From assembly GCF_003054195.1 (NCBI RefSeq), contig NZ_QBKP01000015.1, positions 54,562 to 118,561 of the forward strand: DNA of 64,000 nucleotides, given 5' to 3'. The position numbers were made by a program, and so were the translations under genes. Of the stretch, positions 8,604-16,491 are shown piece by piece. A model generated the notes under the pieces. It searched no databases. It had not been told where the DNA came from and was given only the letters and a program-made list of their open reading frames with translations. How positions within the stretch are numbered: position 1 is the first letter of the stretch; each line of letters opens with the position of its first letter. Source of the DNA: Gemmobacter caeni (GTDB lineage Bacteria; Pseudomonadota; Alphaproteobacteria; Rhodobacterales; Rhodobacteraceae).

Positions 8604-9221
8604 ATGCGGCTGGCAGCGGCAGTATTGGTAACGGGATGGATGGTGCTGGGGCAGGCGGCCTGGGCGCAAAGTTCGACCGAGGGTGGACTTGAGCCGGTTG
8701 AAGGCAGCGACACTGTTGCGGAACCGGCGCCGCCCGAGCCACAGCCCGATGCGGTGCCTGCCGATGCCACGGTGCCGCAGGTCGCACTGCCGGGCCGGGG
8801 GCAGGTCACCAACCTGCCGTTGCCGCGCTATGTCACGCTCAAGACCGGCGAGGGCAATGCCCGGCGCGGGCCGGGGCTCAGCCATCGGATCGACTGGGTT
8901 TTCAAGCGGGCGGGCATGCCGCTGAAAGTCACCGCAGAATACGAGAACTGGCGTCGCGTCGAGGATCAGGAAGGCTTTGGTGGCTGGGTGCATTACTCCC
9001 TGCTGTCCGGGGTGCGGTCCGTGGTGATCGTGGCGGAGCTGGCCGATTTCCGCGCAGCGCCCGATCCGCAGGCCGAAGTGGTGGCGCGGGCCGAACGGGG
9101 CGTCGTGGCGCGGGTCCAGCAATGCGCGCCCGACTGGTGCAGGATCAGTGCCGAAGGCGAAAAGGGCTGGGTGATCAAGGCCGCGCTCTGGGGTGTGGAC
9201 CCCGGCGAAATCATCGACTGA
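8604..9221 (+). CDS. Exported bacterial SH3-domain protein
   Basis: I chose ATG 8604 (AGGTGG upstream), which gives 205 residues beginning with a clean signal peptide: MRLAAAVLVTGWMVLG with cleavage near AWAQS. ATGs at 8580 and 8586 are alternatives. After a proline-rich linker come two SH3-like segments of the SH3_4 type: YVTLKTGEGNARRGPGLSHR with WVFKRAGMPLKV, then VVIVAELADFRAAPDPQAEV. Such periplasmic proteins usually bind peptidoglycan or envelope partners. The gene stands alone, divergent from the 2-hydroxyacid dehydrogenase, and ends 24 bp before the converging GntR gene. Confidence 0.82.
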   Translation: MRLAAAVLVTGWMVLGQAAWAQSSTEGGLEPVEGSDTVAEPAPPEPQPDAVPADATVPQVALPGRGQVTNLPLPRYVTLKTGEGNARRGPGLSHRIDWVFKRAGMPLKVTAEYENWRRVEDQEGFGGWVHYSLLSGVRSVVIVAELADFRAAPDPQAEVVARAERGVVARVQQCAPDWCRISAEGEKGWVIKAALWGVDPGEIID

Positions 9222-9245
9222 CCGGACGCGCGGACCGCCTAAGGC

Positions 9246-9878
9246 TCAGGCGGCCATGCGCGCGGCGATCCGCTCTCCCGTGCGGCGGTAATGCGCGGCC
9301 AGCAGGGCCGGGGCCTCTTCCGCCCGCCGGGCCAGCGCCGCCTCGGCCAGTGCCGCATGTTCGCCCTGCACGTCGCGGGGCGCGGTATCGCCTGCCAGAA
9401 CAGGCGCCCGGTATCGTTCTGTCGCGGCCGAAAGCTTGCGCGCGAAATCCAGTAACCAGCCTGATCCGCAGGCCACAATCAGCGACAGGTGAAACTCGGC
9501 ATGGCGGGCCTCCAGCGTTTCGGGTTCGCCCCGTGCCGCCGCCAGACCCAGCGCATGCAGTGCGGCAACAACGCCCGCCTCCCAGGCGTCATCCCCGCGC
9601 AGGATCGACAGGCGCAGCGCCTCGGTTTCCACCAGAACCCGCGCCTCGATGGCCTCCCACATCTCGGGCAGCGATAGTGGCGCCACGATGAAGCCCTTCA
9701 TCGAGGCCGACACCACCAGCCGTTCGGACTGCAACCTGTTCAGCGCCTCGCGCAGGGGCGAGAACCCCATGTCATAGCGCGCGCGCAGCGCCTCCAGCCG
9801 CAGGGGCTGACCCGGCGGCAGATGGCCGCGCATGATGTCGCGGCGCAGGCTGTCATAGGCGGTATCGGCGAGTGTCAT
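9246..9878 (-). CDS. GntR-family (FCD) transcriptional regulator of the gentisate cluster
   Basis: Starting at MTLADTAYDS (ATG 9878, behind AGGAGGATGCC) the protein has 210 residues. The N-terminal winged helix is visible as LRRDIMRGHLPPGQPLRLEA and FSPLREALNRLQSERLV. The rest is a helical FCD ligand-binding domain with conserved polar residues in ARHAEFHLSLI and GEHAALAEAAL. It is divergent from gentisate dioxygenase, with a perfect 16-bp palindrome between them, so it probably represses that operon in response to an aromatic intermediate. An in-frame extension to 9959 would read across the promoter region and is not used. Confidence 0.87.
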   Translation of the reverse strand: MTLADTAYDSLRRDIMRGHLPPGQPLRLEALRARYDMGFSPLREALNRLQSERLVVSASMKGFIVAPLSLPEMWEAIEARVLVETEALRLSILRGDDAWEAGVVAALHALGLAAARGEPETLEARHAEFHLSLIVACGSGWLLDFARKLSAATERYRAPVLAGDTAPRDVQGEHAALAEAALARRAEEAPALLAAHYRRTGERIAARMAA

Positions 9879-9928
9879 GGCATCCTCCTGTCTGACATTG
9901 CTACGCTGCGGCAGTCTCCGCCACAACA

Positions 9929-9944
9929 AAATTTTCGAAAATTT
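9929..9944. promoter_or_regulatory. Palindromic operator candidate AAATTTTCGAAAATTT
   Basis: A perfect 16-bp palindrome (AAATTTTCGAAAATTT) lies between the divergent GntR regulator (start 9878) and gentisate dioxygenase (start 10006). It is strikingly AT-rich in a GC-rich genome. Position and symmetry fit a GntR dimer site that controls both genes. Confidence 0.6.
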
Positions 9945-10005
9945 ATGTTTACATCGCAAATTTCATGCCGCAGTCTGTCGGCAGCCTTGAAGGAGGGGCT
10001 CCGCG

Positions 10006-11121
10006 ATGAAGCACGAGAACCACCGCGAAGACGTGGCCGGTCGCGCCAATGTCGAAGACACGCCGGAACTGCTGGCCTATTACGACGATCTGAACCGTTT
10101 CAGCGCGGGCGCGCTTTGGACGGTGGCCAACAAGATCGAACCGTGGGAGCCGAAAAGCCAGTCGGTTCCGGTGGTCTGGCGCTACAATGATCTGCGGGAC
10201 AAGGTTCTGCGCTCGGTCGATCTGGTGACGCCGGAAAAGGCGGGGCGCCGGGTGATCTATCTGCGCAATCCGGGGCGCGAAGATGTGGCTGCGGCGGTCG
10301 GCTGGCTTTACGCCGGGCTTCAGGTCATGCATCCGGGTGAACAGGCCAGCGCGCATCGCCATTCCGCCAGCGCGATCCGCTTCATCATGGAAGGGGCAGG
10401 GGCCTACACGGTGGTCGATGGCCACAAGATGACGCTGGGCGCCAATGACTTCGTGCTGACGCCCAATGGAACCTGGCACGAACATGGCGTCGCGGCCGAG
10501 GGCAGCCCCTGCATCTGGCAGGACGGGCTGGATATTCCCTTCGTCAATGCGATGGAGGCGAATTTCTACGAGGTCCACCCCGATCTTTCGCAGGCCGTGG
10601 GCTATGCTGTTGACGACATGACGAAAACCTGGGGAAATCCGGGCCTCACGCCCTATGGCGAGAGCTGGACCAAAAGCTACAGCCCCATGTTCAAATACGA
10701 ATGGGCGCCGACCTACGAGGCGCTTCTGAAACGCGCGCAATGCACCGATGGCTCGCCCTTTGACGGGGTGATGATGGAATATGTGAACCCGGTCACCAAT
10801 GGCCCGGTGATGCAGACCATGGGCGCCAGCATGCAGATGCTGCGTCCCGGCGAACACACGAAGGCGCATCGCCATACCGGCAGCTATCTTTACCACGTCG
10901 CCAAGGGGCGCGGGCATTCCATCATCAACGGCAAACGCTTCGACTGGCAGGAGCGCGACATCTTCTGCGTGCCCTCCTGGGCCTGGCACGAGCATGTCAA
11001 TGCCTCGGCCTCTGACGATGCCTGCCTGTTCTGCCTGTCCGACATTCCGGTGATGCGGGCGCTCGGTCTCTACCGCGAACAGGCCTTCGGCGAAAACGGC
11101 GGCCATCAGCCGATACTGTGA
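10006..11121 (+). CDS. Gentisate 1,2-dioxygenase
   Basis: A 371-residue protein with two cupin domains, the size and layout of gentisate 1,2-dioxygenase. The N-terminal cupin carries the Fe(II) ligands in EQASAHRHSASAIRF (His117, His119) and TWHEHG (His158). The second cupin has EHTKAHRHTGSYLYH and PSWAWHEHVN. It opens gentisate to maleylpyruvate. AGGAGG precedes the ATG. It is followed 7 bp later by an FAH-family hydrolase, the next but one pathway step. No maleylpyruvate isomerase gene is present in the window. Confidence 0.9.
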   Translation: MKHENHREDVAGRANVEDTPELLAYYDDLNRFSAGALWTVANKIEPWEPKSQSVPVVWRYNDLRDKVLRSVDLVTPEKAGRRVIYLRNPGREDVAAAVGWLYAGLQVMHPGEQASAHRHSASAIRFIMEGAGAYTVVDGHKMTLGANDFVLTPNGTWHEHGVAAEGSPCIWQDGLDIPFVNAMEANFYEVHPDLSQAVGYAVDDMTKTWGNPGLTPYGESWTKSYSPMFKYEWAPTYEALLKRAQCTDGSPFDGVMMEYVNPVTNGPVMQTMGASMQMLRPGEHTKAHRHTGSYLYHVAKGRGHSIINGKRFDWQERDIFCVPSWAWHEHVNASASDDACLFCLSDIPVMRALGLYREQAFGENGGHQPIL

Positions 11122-11128
11122 GGAAAGA

Positions 11129-12019
11129 ATGAAACTTGTGACCTACCGCGCCTCGGTCGAGGCGGCAGCCCGGCTGGGCGTGATCGACGACGGCTTCGTG
11201 GTGGATGCGGGCCGGCTTGGCCTGCCCGACAGCATGCTGGGCCTGATCGAGGCCGGCCCCGCCGCCACCGAGGCCCTGCGCGCGGCACTCCCCGCCGCGC
11301 CGTGGCAGGCGAAGCTGCCGCTGGCGAATGTGACCCTGCTGGCGCCGATCCCGCGGCCGAAGAAGAACATCTTCGGCATCGGCCTCAACTATGTCGAACA
11401 TGTCGCCGAAAGCGCCAAGTCGCTGGACACGTCGAAGGATCTGCCGAAACAGCCGGTGATCTTCTCGAAACCGCCGACCACGGTCATCGCGCCGGGCGAG
11501 CCGATCCGCCACAATGGCAAGCTGACCCAGCAGCTTGACTGGGAGGTGGAGCTTGCCTGCATCATCGGCACCCGCGCCACCCGTGTGGCGCGCGCCGATG
11601 CCCTGTCGCATGTCTTTGGCTATTCGGTGATGATCGACGTTTCCGCCCGCGACAACCGTCGCGCCGGGCAATGGATCGTCTCAAAAGGCATGGACAGCTT
11701 CGCCCCCTTCGGCCCCTGCATCGTCACCGCCGACGAAATCCCCGATCCGCAGACATTGGACCTCTGGCTGACGGTGAACGGGGTTGAAAAGCAGCGCTCC
11801 AACACCCGGCACATGCTGTTCAAGGTCGATGAGCTGATCGCCGACATCAGTGCGGGCATCACGCTGGAGCCGGGTGACATCATCGCGACCGGCACGCCGG
11901 AAGGTGTGGGCGCAGGTCGCACGCCACAGGAATGGATGAAGCCCGGTGATACCATCGTGGCCACGGTGGAAGGCATCGGCACCCTGCGCCACCCGGTGAT
12001 CGACGCAATCCACCTCTGA
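11129..12019 (+). CDS. Fumarylacetoacetate hydrolase-family protein (fumarylpyruvate/maleylpyruvate hydrolase)
   Basis: A 296-residue FAH-fold enzyme. Motifs include KNIFGIGLNYVEHVAES, LDWEVELACIIGTRA with metal-binding acidic residues, FGYSVMIDVSARDNR, and the C-terminal PGDIIATGTPEGVGAGR. In gentisate pathways this protein splits fumarylpyruvate into fumarate and pyruvate, and some members act on maleylpyruvate directly. The 7-bp spacing to gentisate dioxygenase (GAGGAAAGA before the ATG) supports co-expression. Specificity is inferred from context. Confidence 0.87.
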   Translation: MKLVTYRASVEAAARLGVIDDGFVVDAGRLGLPDSMLGLIEAGPAATEALRAALPAAPWQAKLPLANVTLLAPIPRPKKNIFGIGLNYVEHVAESAKSLDTSKDLPKQPVIFSKPPTTVIAPGEPIRHNGKLTQQLDWEVELACIIGTRATRVARADALSHVFGYSVMIDVSARDNRRAGQWIVSKGMDSFAPFGPCIVTADEIPDPQTLDLWLTVNGVEKQRSNTRHMLFKVDELIADISAGITLEPGDIIATGTPEGVGAGRTPQEWMKPGDTIVATVEGIGTLRHPVIDAIHL

Positions 12020-12031
12020 TCCTTGCCCTTC

Positions 12032-12084
12032 TCATCTGTTCAAAAATATCCTCGGGGGGTCTCGGGGGCGGACAGCCCCCTGGC
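12032..12084 (-). repeat. Dispersed hairpin/AT element (copy D)
   Basis: CATCTGTTCAAAAATATCCT, then CGGGGGG and a GGGGGC/GCCCCC hairpin, closely matching the copy at 4459-4515 in sequence and order. It lies between the FAH-family gene and the nitrilase gene, both rightward, so it may limit read-through. Confidence 0.6.
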
Positions 12085-12105
12085 CGTTTTAACGGGAAGC
12101 ACCAC

Positions 12106-13032
12106 ATGACCCTGAAAGTCGCCGTCGCACAACTTGCCTCCGATCCGCTGTCGGCGCTGAACGCCGCGGAAAAGGCCGCTGCCGCTGTCCGTGAGGCCGC
12201 GGGGCAGGGGGCTCGCCTGATCGTCTTTCCCGAAGCCTATCTGGGCGGCTACCCCAAGGGTGCCAGCTTCGGCGCGCCCATCGGGATGCGCAAACCCGAG
12301 GGGCGCGCGGCCTTCGCACGCTACCATGCGGCGGCCATCGACATTGACGGGCCGGAACTGGCGCTGCTGGCCGAAGCCTGCGCCGAGACCGGCGCCTTCG
12401 TCGTGGTCGGCGTGATCGAACGCGATGGCGCCACGCTTTACTGCACCGCCGTCTATCTGGACGGCGCGAAAGGCGTGGTCGGCAAGCATCGCAAGCTGAT
12501 GCCCACCGCCGCCGAGCGGCTGGTCTGGGGCTTCGGCGACGGCTCCACCATGCCTGCTTTCAAGACCGATTTCGGCACCATCGGCGCGGTGATCTGCTGG
12601 GAAAACTATATGCCCGCCCTGCGGATGCATATGTATGACCAGGGCGTCACGCTTTACTGCGCCCCCACCGCCGACGACCGCGACACCTGGTTGCCGACCA
12701 TGCGCCACATCGCGATGGAAGGCCGCTGCTTTGTGCTGACCGCCTGCCAGCACATCACCCGAGCCGCCTTCGGGCCGGACCATGAAAGCGCGCTGGGTGA
12801 CGACCCCGATACGGTGATGATGCGCGGCGGATCGGCCATTGTCGGGCCGCTGGGGCAGGTGCTGGCCGGGCCGGATTTCAACGGCGAGACCATCCTTTAC
12901 GCCGATCTCGACACCGCCGAAGTGATGCGCGCCAAGTTTGACTTCGACGTCACCGGCCATTACGCCCGTCCCGATGTGTTCCGGCTGGAGGTGGATACCC
13001 GCCCGAAACGCGCCGTGACAAAGGTGGAATGA
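12106..13032 (+). CDS. Nitrilase / carbon-nitrogen hydrolase
   Basis: A 308-residue protein with the catalytic Glu-Lys-Cys triad of the nitrilase superfamily: Glu43 in VFPEAYLGGYP, Lys130 in GKHRKLMPT, Cys164 in VICWENYMP. The WENYMPALRMHMYDQG and DDRDTWLPTMRHIAMEGRC segments are typical of branch-1 nitrilases rather than amidases. Hydrolysis of a nitrile to an acid plus ammonia is therefore likely. In the gentisate cluster an aromatic nitrile substrate is possible but unproven. The stop abuts the flavin reductase ATG with no gap. Confidence 0.85.
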   Translation: MTLKVAVAQLASDPLSALNAAEKAAAAVREAAGQGARLIVFPEAYLGGYPKGASFGAPIGMRKPEGRAAFARYHAAAIDIDGPELALLAEACAETGAFVVVGVIERDGATLYCTAVYLDGAKGVVGKHRKLMPTAAERLVWGFGDGSTMPAFKTDFGTIGAVICWENYMPALRMHMYDQGVTLYCAPTADDRDTWLPTMRHIAMEGRCFVLTACQHITRAAFGPDHESALGDDPDTVMMRGGSAIVGPLGQVLAGPDFNGETILYADLDTAEVMRAKFDFDVTGHYARPDVFRLEVDTRPKRAVTKVE

Positions 13033-13662
13033 ATGCGCTTTGACCTCGACAAGATCGACACCGCCGTTGCCTATAAGCTGATGGCGGCGACGGTGGTGCC
13101 CCGGCCGATCGGCTGGGTTACGACATTGGACCGCGAAGGCCGGATCAACGCCGCGCCCTACAGCTTTTTCAACGTCATGGGGACCGAGCCGCCGGTGGTG
13201 GCGCTGGGTATCCTTGGCGACGCGCAGCGTGGCTTCAAGGACAGTGCGCGCAATATCCTCGACACCGGGGAGTTTGTGGTGAACCTCGTGCCCGAGGCGC
13301 TGGCGCCGCAGATGAATGTGACCGCCGTCGATGCGCCGCCGGGGGTGGACGAGCTTGAACTCGCGGGCCTCACCCCGGCGCTGTCCGCCCATGTGAAGCC
13401 GCCGCGCATTGCCGAAAGCCCGGTCAGCTTTGAATGCGTCAACCATTCAACCGTGGTGACCGGCCCGCATCAGGCGCTTGTGGTGGGTCGGGTGCTCGCC
13501 ATCCATATCGCCGATGCCTTTGTAAAGGACGCCGCGCGCGGCCATGTCGACACGCCCGGCCTGAACCTCGTCGGCCGTGGCTTCGGCGCGACTTATATCC
13601 GCAGTCAGGACACGTTTGAAATGCCGCGCCCGACCTGGGCAACCTTCAAACGCTCGACATGA
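13033..13662 (+). CDS. Flavin reductase-like FMN-binding split-barrel protein
   Basis: A 209-residue protein of the flavin reductase-like family (DIM6/NTAB type). It shows AYKLMAATVVPRPIGWVTT, INAAPYSFFNVMGTEPPVVA and NILDTGEFVVNLV, the FMN-binding core. Such proteins supply reduced flavin to monooxygenases or act as oxidoreductases themselves. Its ATG follows the nitrilase stop immediately, so the two are translationally coupled. No partner monooxygenase is in the window. Its last 17 bp overlap the 3' end of the converging GMC oxidoreductase. Confidence 0.84.
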   Translation: MRFDLDKIDTAVAYKLMAATVVPRPIGWVTTLDREGRINAAPYSFFNVMGTEPPVVALGILGDAQRGFKDSARNILDTGEFVVNLVPEALAPQMNVTAVDAPPGVDELELAGLTPALSAHVKPPRIAESPVSFECVNHSTVVTGPHQALVVGRVLAIHIADAFVKDAARGHVDTPGLNLVGRGFGATYIRSQDTFEMPRPTWATFKRST

Positions 13663-15256
13663 CCTTTTGCGCGCCCAGCCAGCCCATGAGGATGGCGGGC
13701 GCGTTGGTATTGCCTGCGATCAGATTGGGGAAGCTGGAGGCGTCGATGACCCGCAGCGCCTCGACCCCCCGCACCCGAAGCAGCGGGTCCAGAACGCTGG
13801 TCGCCGCATCGCTGCCCATCCGACAGGTGCAGGAGGGGTGATAGACCGTGCCCGAACGTTTGCGGAAATCTTCGATCAGTGCCGCATCGGCGCGGACCTC
13901 CGGCCCGGGGCGCAGTTCCTCGGCGATCACCGCCGCCATGGCGGGCTGTGCCGCCAGATGCCGCAGGTATTTCACAGCCAGCAGCATCTCCGCCACATCG
14001 TGATCGGTGCTGAAGGCATTGGCGACGATTTCAGGATGGGCAAGCGGATCGGGCGATTTCAGCCGGATATGCCCGCGCGAGGTCGGACGGCAGTTCGACA
14101 GGCCCAGTGACAGGCCGGGGAAGGGATCGGGAGTCAGGATCGGGCGCTCACCGTCCCTTGGCAGCAGCGTGGAAAACGCCTGCATGTAAAGCTGCATGTT
14201 CGGGCGCGGCTCGGCGGCGCTGGTGCGAAAGAAACCGCCCGCATGGTTGATGGATTTCGCCAGTGGCCCGCCGCGCCCAAGGAAATACTGCATTCCTGCC
14301 CGCAGCTTGCCCCACCATGGGCGCAGCTCGTCATTATAGGTCGGCACCTTCATGCGGAAGGTGTAGTTGATGCCCTGATGGTCGCTCAGATGCGCGCCGA
14401 CATTCGGGTTGTCATGCAGGACCGGGATGCCCAGCCCCTGCAACAATGCGCCCGGCCCGATGCCCGACAGTTGCAGAAGCTGCGGCGAGTTCACCGCGCC
14501 ACCTGACAGGACGACCTCGCCTTTCGTCCGCAGGCTGCGGGTCGCATTGCCCTGCCGGTATTCCACCCCTACCGCGCGACGGTCCTCGAACAGCACCCGT
14601 GTCACCTGCGCCTTTGAGATGACCCGCAGGTTCGGCCGCTTCATGGCCGGGCGCAGGAAGGCCCGCGCCGCCGAATTGCGCCGCGCGCCCTTGATCGTCA
14701 TCTGATAGACGCCGGCACCTTCCTGTGACAGGCCATTGAAATCGGGGGTGGTGGGCAGCCCCGCCTCGGCGCAGGCTTCCAGATAATTATGGACCAGCGG
14801 GTGCAGGCCCTTCCGGTTGGCGGAGATGAACAAGGGCCCGCCCCGGCCACGAAACACATCCGCCCCGGCCTCGTTATCCTCGATGGCGCGATAGGCGGGC
14901 AGGGCATCGGACCAGCCCCAACCTGGTGCTGCTTCCCCCCATTCCTCGTAATCGGCGTGATGCCCCCGGATCCAGACCATCGCATTGATCGAGGATGACC
15001 CCCCCAGCAGCCGCCCCCGCGGCCAGTGATCGCGCTGGCCCGCCAAACCTGGGTCAGGTTCGGTCTTGTAAAGCCAGTTCACGGCTGGATCATAGAAGAG
15101 CTTGCCATAACCCAATGGAAGCTGGACATAAAAACGCTGATCTGTTCCACCCGCTTCGATCAGTGTGACACGGTACTTGCCGGATTCTGTCAAGCGGTAA
15201 GCCAGCGCACAGCCCGCCGAGCCTGCCCCTACGATAATGAAATCGCTGTCGTCCAT
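13646..15256 (-). CDS. GMC-family FAD-dependent oxidoreductase (alcohol/choline dehydrogenase-like)
   Basis: A 536-residue flavoprotein. The N-terminal ADP-binding motif is DFIIVGAGSAGCALAYRL, the first GMC signature is WPRGRLLGGSSSINAMVWIR, the second is LSGGAVNSPQLLQLSGIG, and the C-terminal active site shows YHPSCTCRMG and the NTNAPAILMG segment. GMC enzymes oxidise alcohols, including choline, with FAD. It converges on and overlaps the flavin reductase gene by 17 bp. A TCTGCGAC dyad about 60 bp upstream of its ATG may be its operator. The substrate is not determinable. Confidence 0.87.
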   Translation of the reverse strand: MDDSDFIIVGAGSAGCALAYRLTESGKYRVTLIEAGGTDQRFYVQLPLGYGKLFYDPAVNWLYKTEPDPGLAGQRDHWPRGRLLGGSSSINAMVWIRGHHADYEEWGEAAPGWGWSDALPAYRAIEDNEAGADVFRGRGGPLFISANRKGLHPLVHNYLEACAEAGLPTTPDFNGLSQEGAGVYQMTIKGARRNSAARAFLRPAMKRPNLRVISKAQVTRVLFEDRRAVGVEYRQGNATRSLRTKGEVVLSGGAVNSPQLLQLSGIGPGALLQGLGIPVLHDNPNVGAHLSDHQGINYTFRMKVPTYNDELRPWWGKLRAGMQYFLGRGGPLAKSINHAGGFFRTSAAEPRPNMQLYMQAFSTLLPRDGERPILTPDPFPGLSLGLSNCRPTSRGHIRLKSPDPLAHPEIVANAFSTDHDVAEMLLAVKYLRHLAAQPAMAAVIAEELRPGPEVRADAALIEDFRKRSGTVYHPSCTCRMGSDAATSVLDPLLRVRGVEALRVIDASSFPNLIAGNTNAPAILMGWLGAQKVMSSV

Positions 15257-15317
15257 GGCGCCGTCACCCTGCCGTTTCAGGCAAGACTAACGGTTCGCCT
15301 GACGCCGGCCTTCCTTG

Positions 15318-15340
15318 TCTGCGACGTAAAATGTCGCAGA
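15318..15340. promoter_or_regulatory. Dyad operator or hairpin upstream of the GMC gene
   Basis: TCTGCGAC and GTCGCAGA form an 8-bp inverted repeat separated by GTAAAAT. It lies 62-84 bp upstream of the GMC oxidoreductase ATG (15256, minus strand) and just past the OsmC gene stop (15345, minus strand). It could be an operator for the former or a terminator hairpin for the latter; the missing T run favours an operator. Confidence 0.45.
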
Positions 15341-15344
15341 AGGA

Positions 15345-15812
15345 TCAGGGTTCCACCAGGAATTCCGGTGCATGATGGACCGGGAAATTCACTGATCGCG
15401 CGATGAAACACACCTCCGGGATACGATGATGCAGGGCTTCGGCGCGGGCCAGATCGGTGCCCGCCGCAACGCGGATGCGGGGGCGCAGCGTTGCGGCGAT
15501 AAACCGGCCGGCGCCGCCCGGCCCGACCTCGCCCTGGCCGACCGGATCATCCTCGTAGCCGGTCACAATAACCCCGGCTTCTGCCGCATAATGCAGATAC
15601 CACAGCATATGGCACGCGCTCAGTGCGGACAGAAGCAGATCCTCCGGGTTCATTTTGCGCCGGTCACCGCCCAGAAGCGGATCGTTGGAACAATGCACCA
15701 CCGGCTTGCCTGGCACCGCGATATCCCAGGTCCGGTCATAGCCGCGATAGGTGGCCGTCCCGGCACCGCGATTGCCGGTCCAGCGGATATGGCTGGTGTA
15801 GTCATGCGTCAT
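15345..15812 (-). CDS. OsmC-family peroxide-stress protein
   Basis: Starting at MTHDYTSHIRW (ATG 15812, behind GGGAGGGAAG) the protein has 155 residues, the usual size for OsmC/Ohr-type proteins. The OsmC core is visible in DPLLGGDRRKMNPEDLLLSALSACHM, with a single resolving-type Cys there and a second Cys in IPEVCFIARSV. Members reduce organic hydroperoxides. The gene is divergent from a GntR regulator, with a perfect 18-bp palindrome in between. In-frame extension to 16040 would cross that regulator and is rejected. Confidence 0.85.
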   Translation of the reverse strand: MTHDYTSHIRWTGNRGAGTATYRGYDRTWDIAVPGKPVVHCSNDPLLGGDRRKMNPEDLLLSALSACHMLWYLHYAAEAGVIVTGYEDDPVGQGEVGPGGAGRFIAATLRPRIRVAAGTDLARAEALHHRIPEVCFIARSVNFPVHHAPEFLVEP

Positions 15813-15837
15813 GGTCGCTTCCCTCCCTGGTCGAATC

Positions 15838-15855
15838 GTGTATACATGTATACAC
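15838..15855. promoter_or_regulatory. Perfect 18-bp palindromic operator GTGTATACATGTATACAC
   Basis: GTGTATACATGTATACAC is its own reverse complement. It lies 26 bp upstream of the OsmC ATG and 16 bp upstream of the GntR ATG. The ATGTATACAT core resembles sites bound by FCD-type GntR regulators. It is the obvious autoregulatory operator for the divergent pair. Confidence 0.75.
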
Positions 15856-15870
15856 AACGAAAGAACAGCC

Positions 15871-16491
15871 ATGACCCTGATCGAAACCCTGCGCCGCGAT
15901 ATTCTCGCCGGAACGATCCCACCCGGCAGCCTGCTGATGCAGACCGAACTGGCCGCCCGCTTTGGCGTCAGCCGCATTCCGGTGCGCGATGCCTTGCAGG
16001 CGCTGGCGGCGGAGCGTCTGGTGACTGTGGTGCCGGGCAAGGGGGCGCGGGTGATCCGCCTCGGGCCGCAGGAACTGGCCGAGGTTTATGATCTGCGCAT
16101 CCTGCTGGAATGTGATCTGATCCACCGCGCGGCGCGCCGCACCACAGAGGCGCAGCGCGATGAGGCTGCGCATGTGCTGGCCCGGTCAGACCTTGAAGCC
16201 GGGCGCCCGGGGTGGGAGGCGGGGGATCGCGCCTTCCACATGTCGCTTTATGCGCCCGCGGAACGCCCGCGCCAGATCGCGCTGGTCCACGAACTGCGTG
16301 ACACCGCAGCGCTTCATCTGGCACAATATCAAGTACTTGCAGAAAATACCTCGCGCTGGCTGGACGACCATCACCAGATATTCAACGCATGGCAGGCCGG
16401 GCAGGCCGCCAGCGCCGCGGCCTTGCTTGCAGCGCATCTGACTGCCGCACGCGATCACCTGCTGCAGCTGGTTACCGCTCAGATGCGGTAG
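15871..16491 (+). CDS. GntR-family (FCD) transcriptional regulator
   Basis: Starting at [10 protein letters not shown] (ATG 15871) the protein has 206 residues. An in-frame start at 15811 would run through the operator. The winged helix shows [20 protein letters not shown] and [20 protein letters not shown]. The C-terminal FCD domain shows [30 protein letters not shown] and [13 protein letters not shown] with its metal-binding type histidines. It probably autoregulates and controls OsmC through the palindrome at 15838-15855. Its last 13 bp overlap the converging epimerase gene. Confidence 0.87.
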   Translation: MTLIETLRRDILAGTIPPGSLLMQTELAARFGVSRIPVRDALQALAAERLVTVVPGKGARVIRLGPQELAEVYDLRILLECDLIHRAARRTTEAQRDEAAHVLARSDLEAGRPGWEAGDRAFHMSLYAPAERPRQIALVHELRDTAALHLAQYQVLAENTSRWLDDHHQIFNAWQAGQAASAAALLAAHLTAARDHLLQLVTAQMR

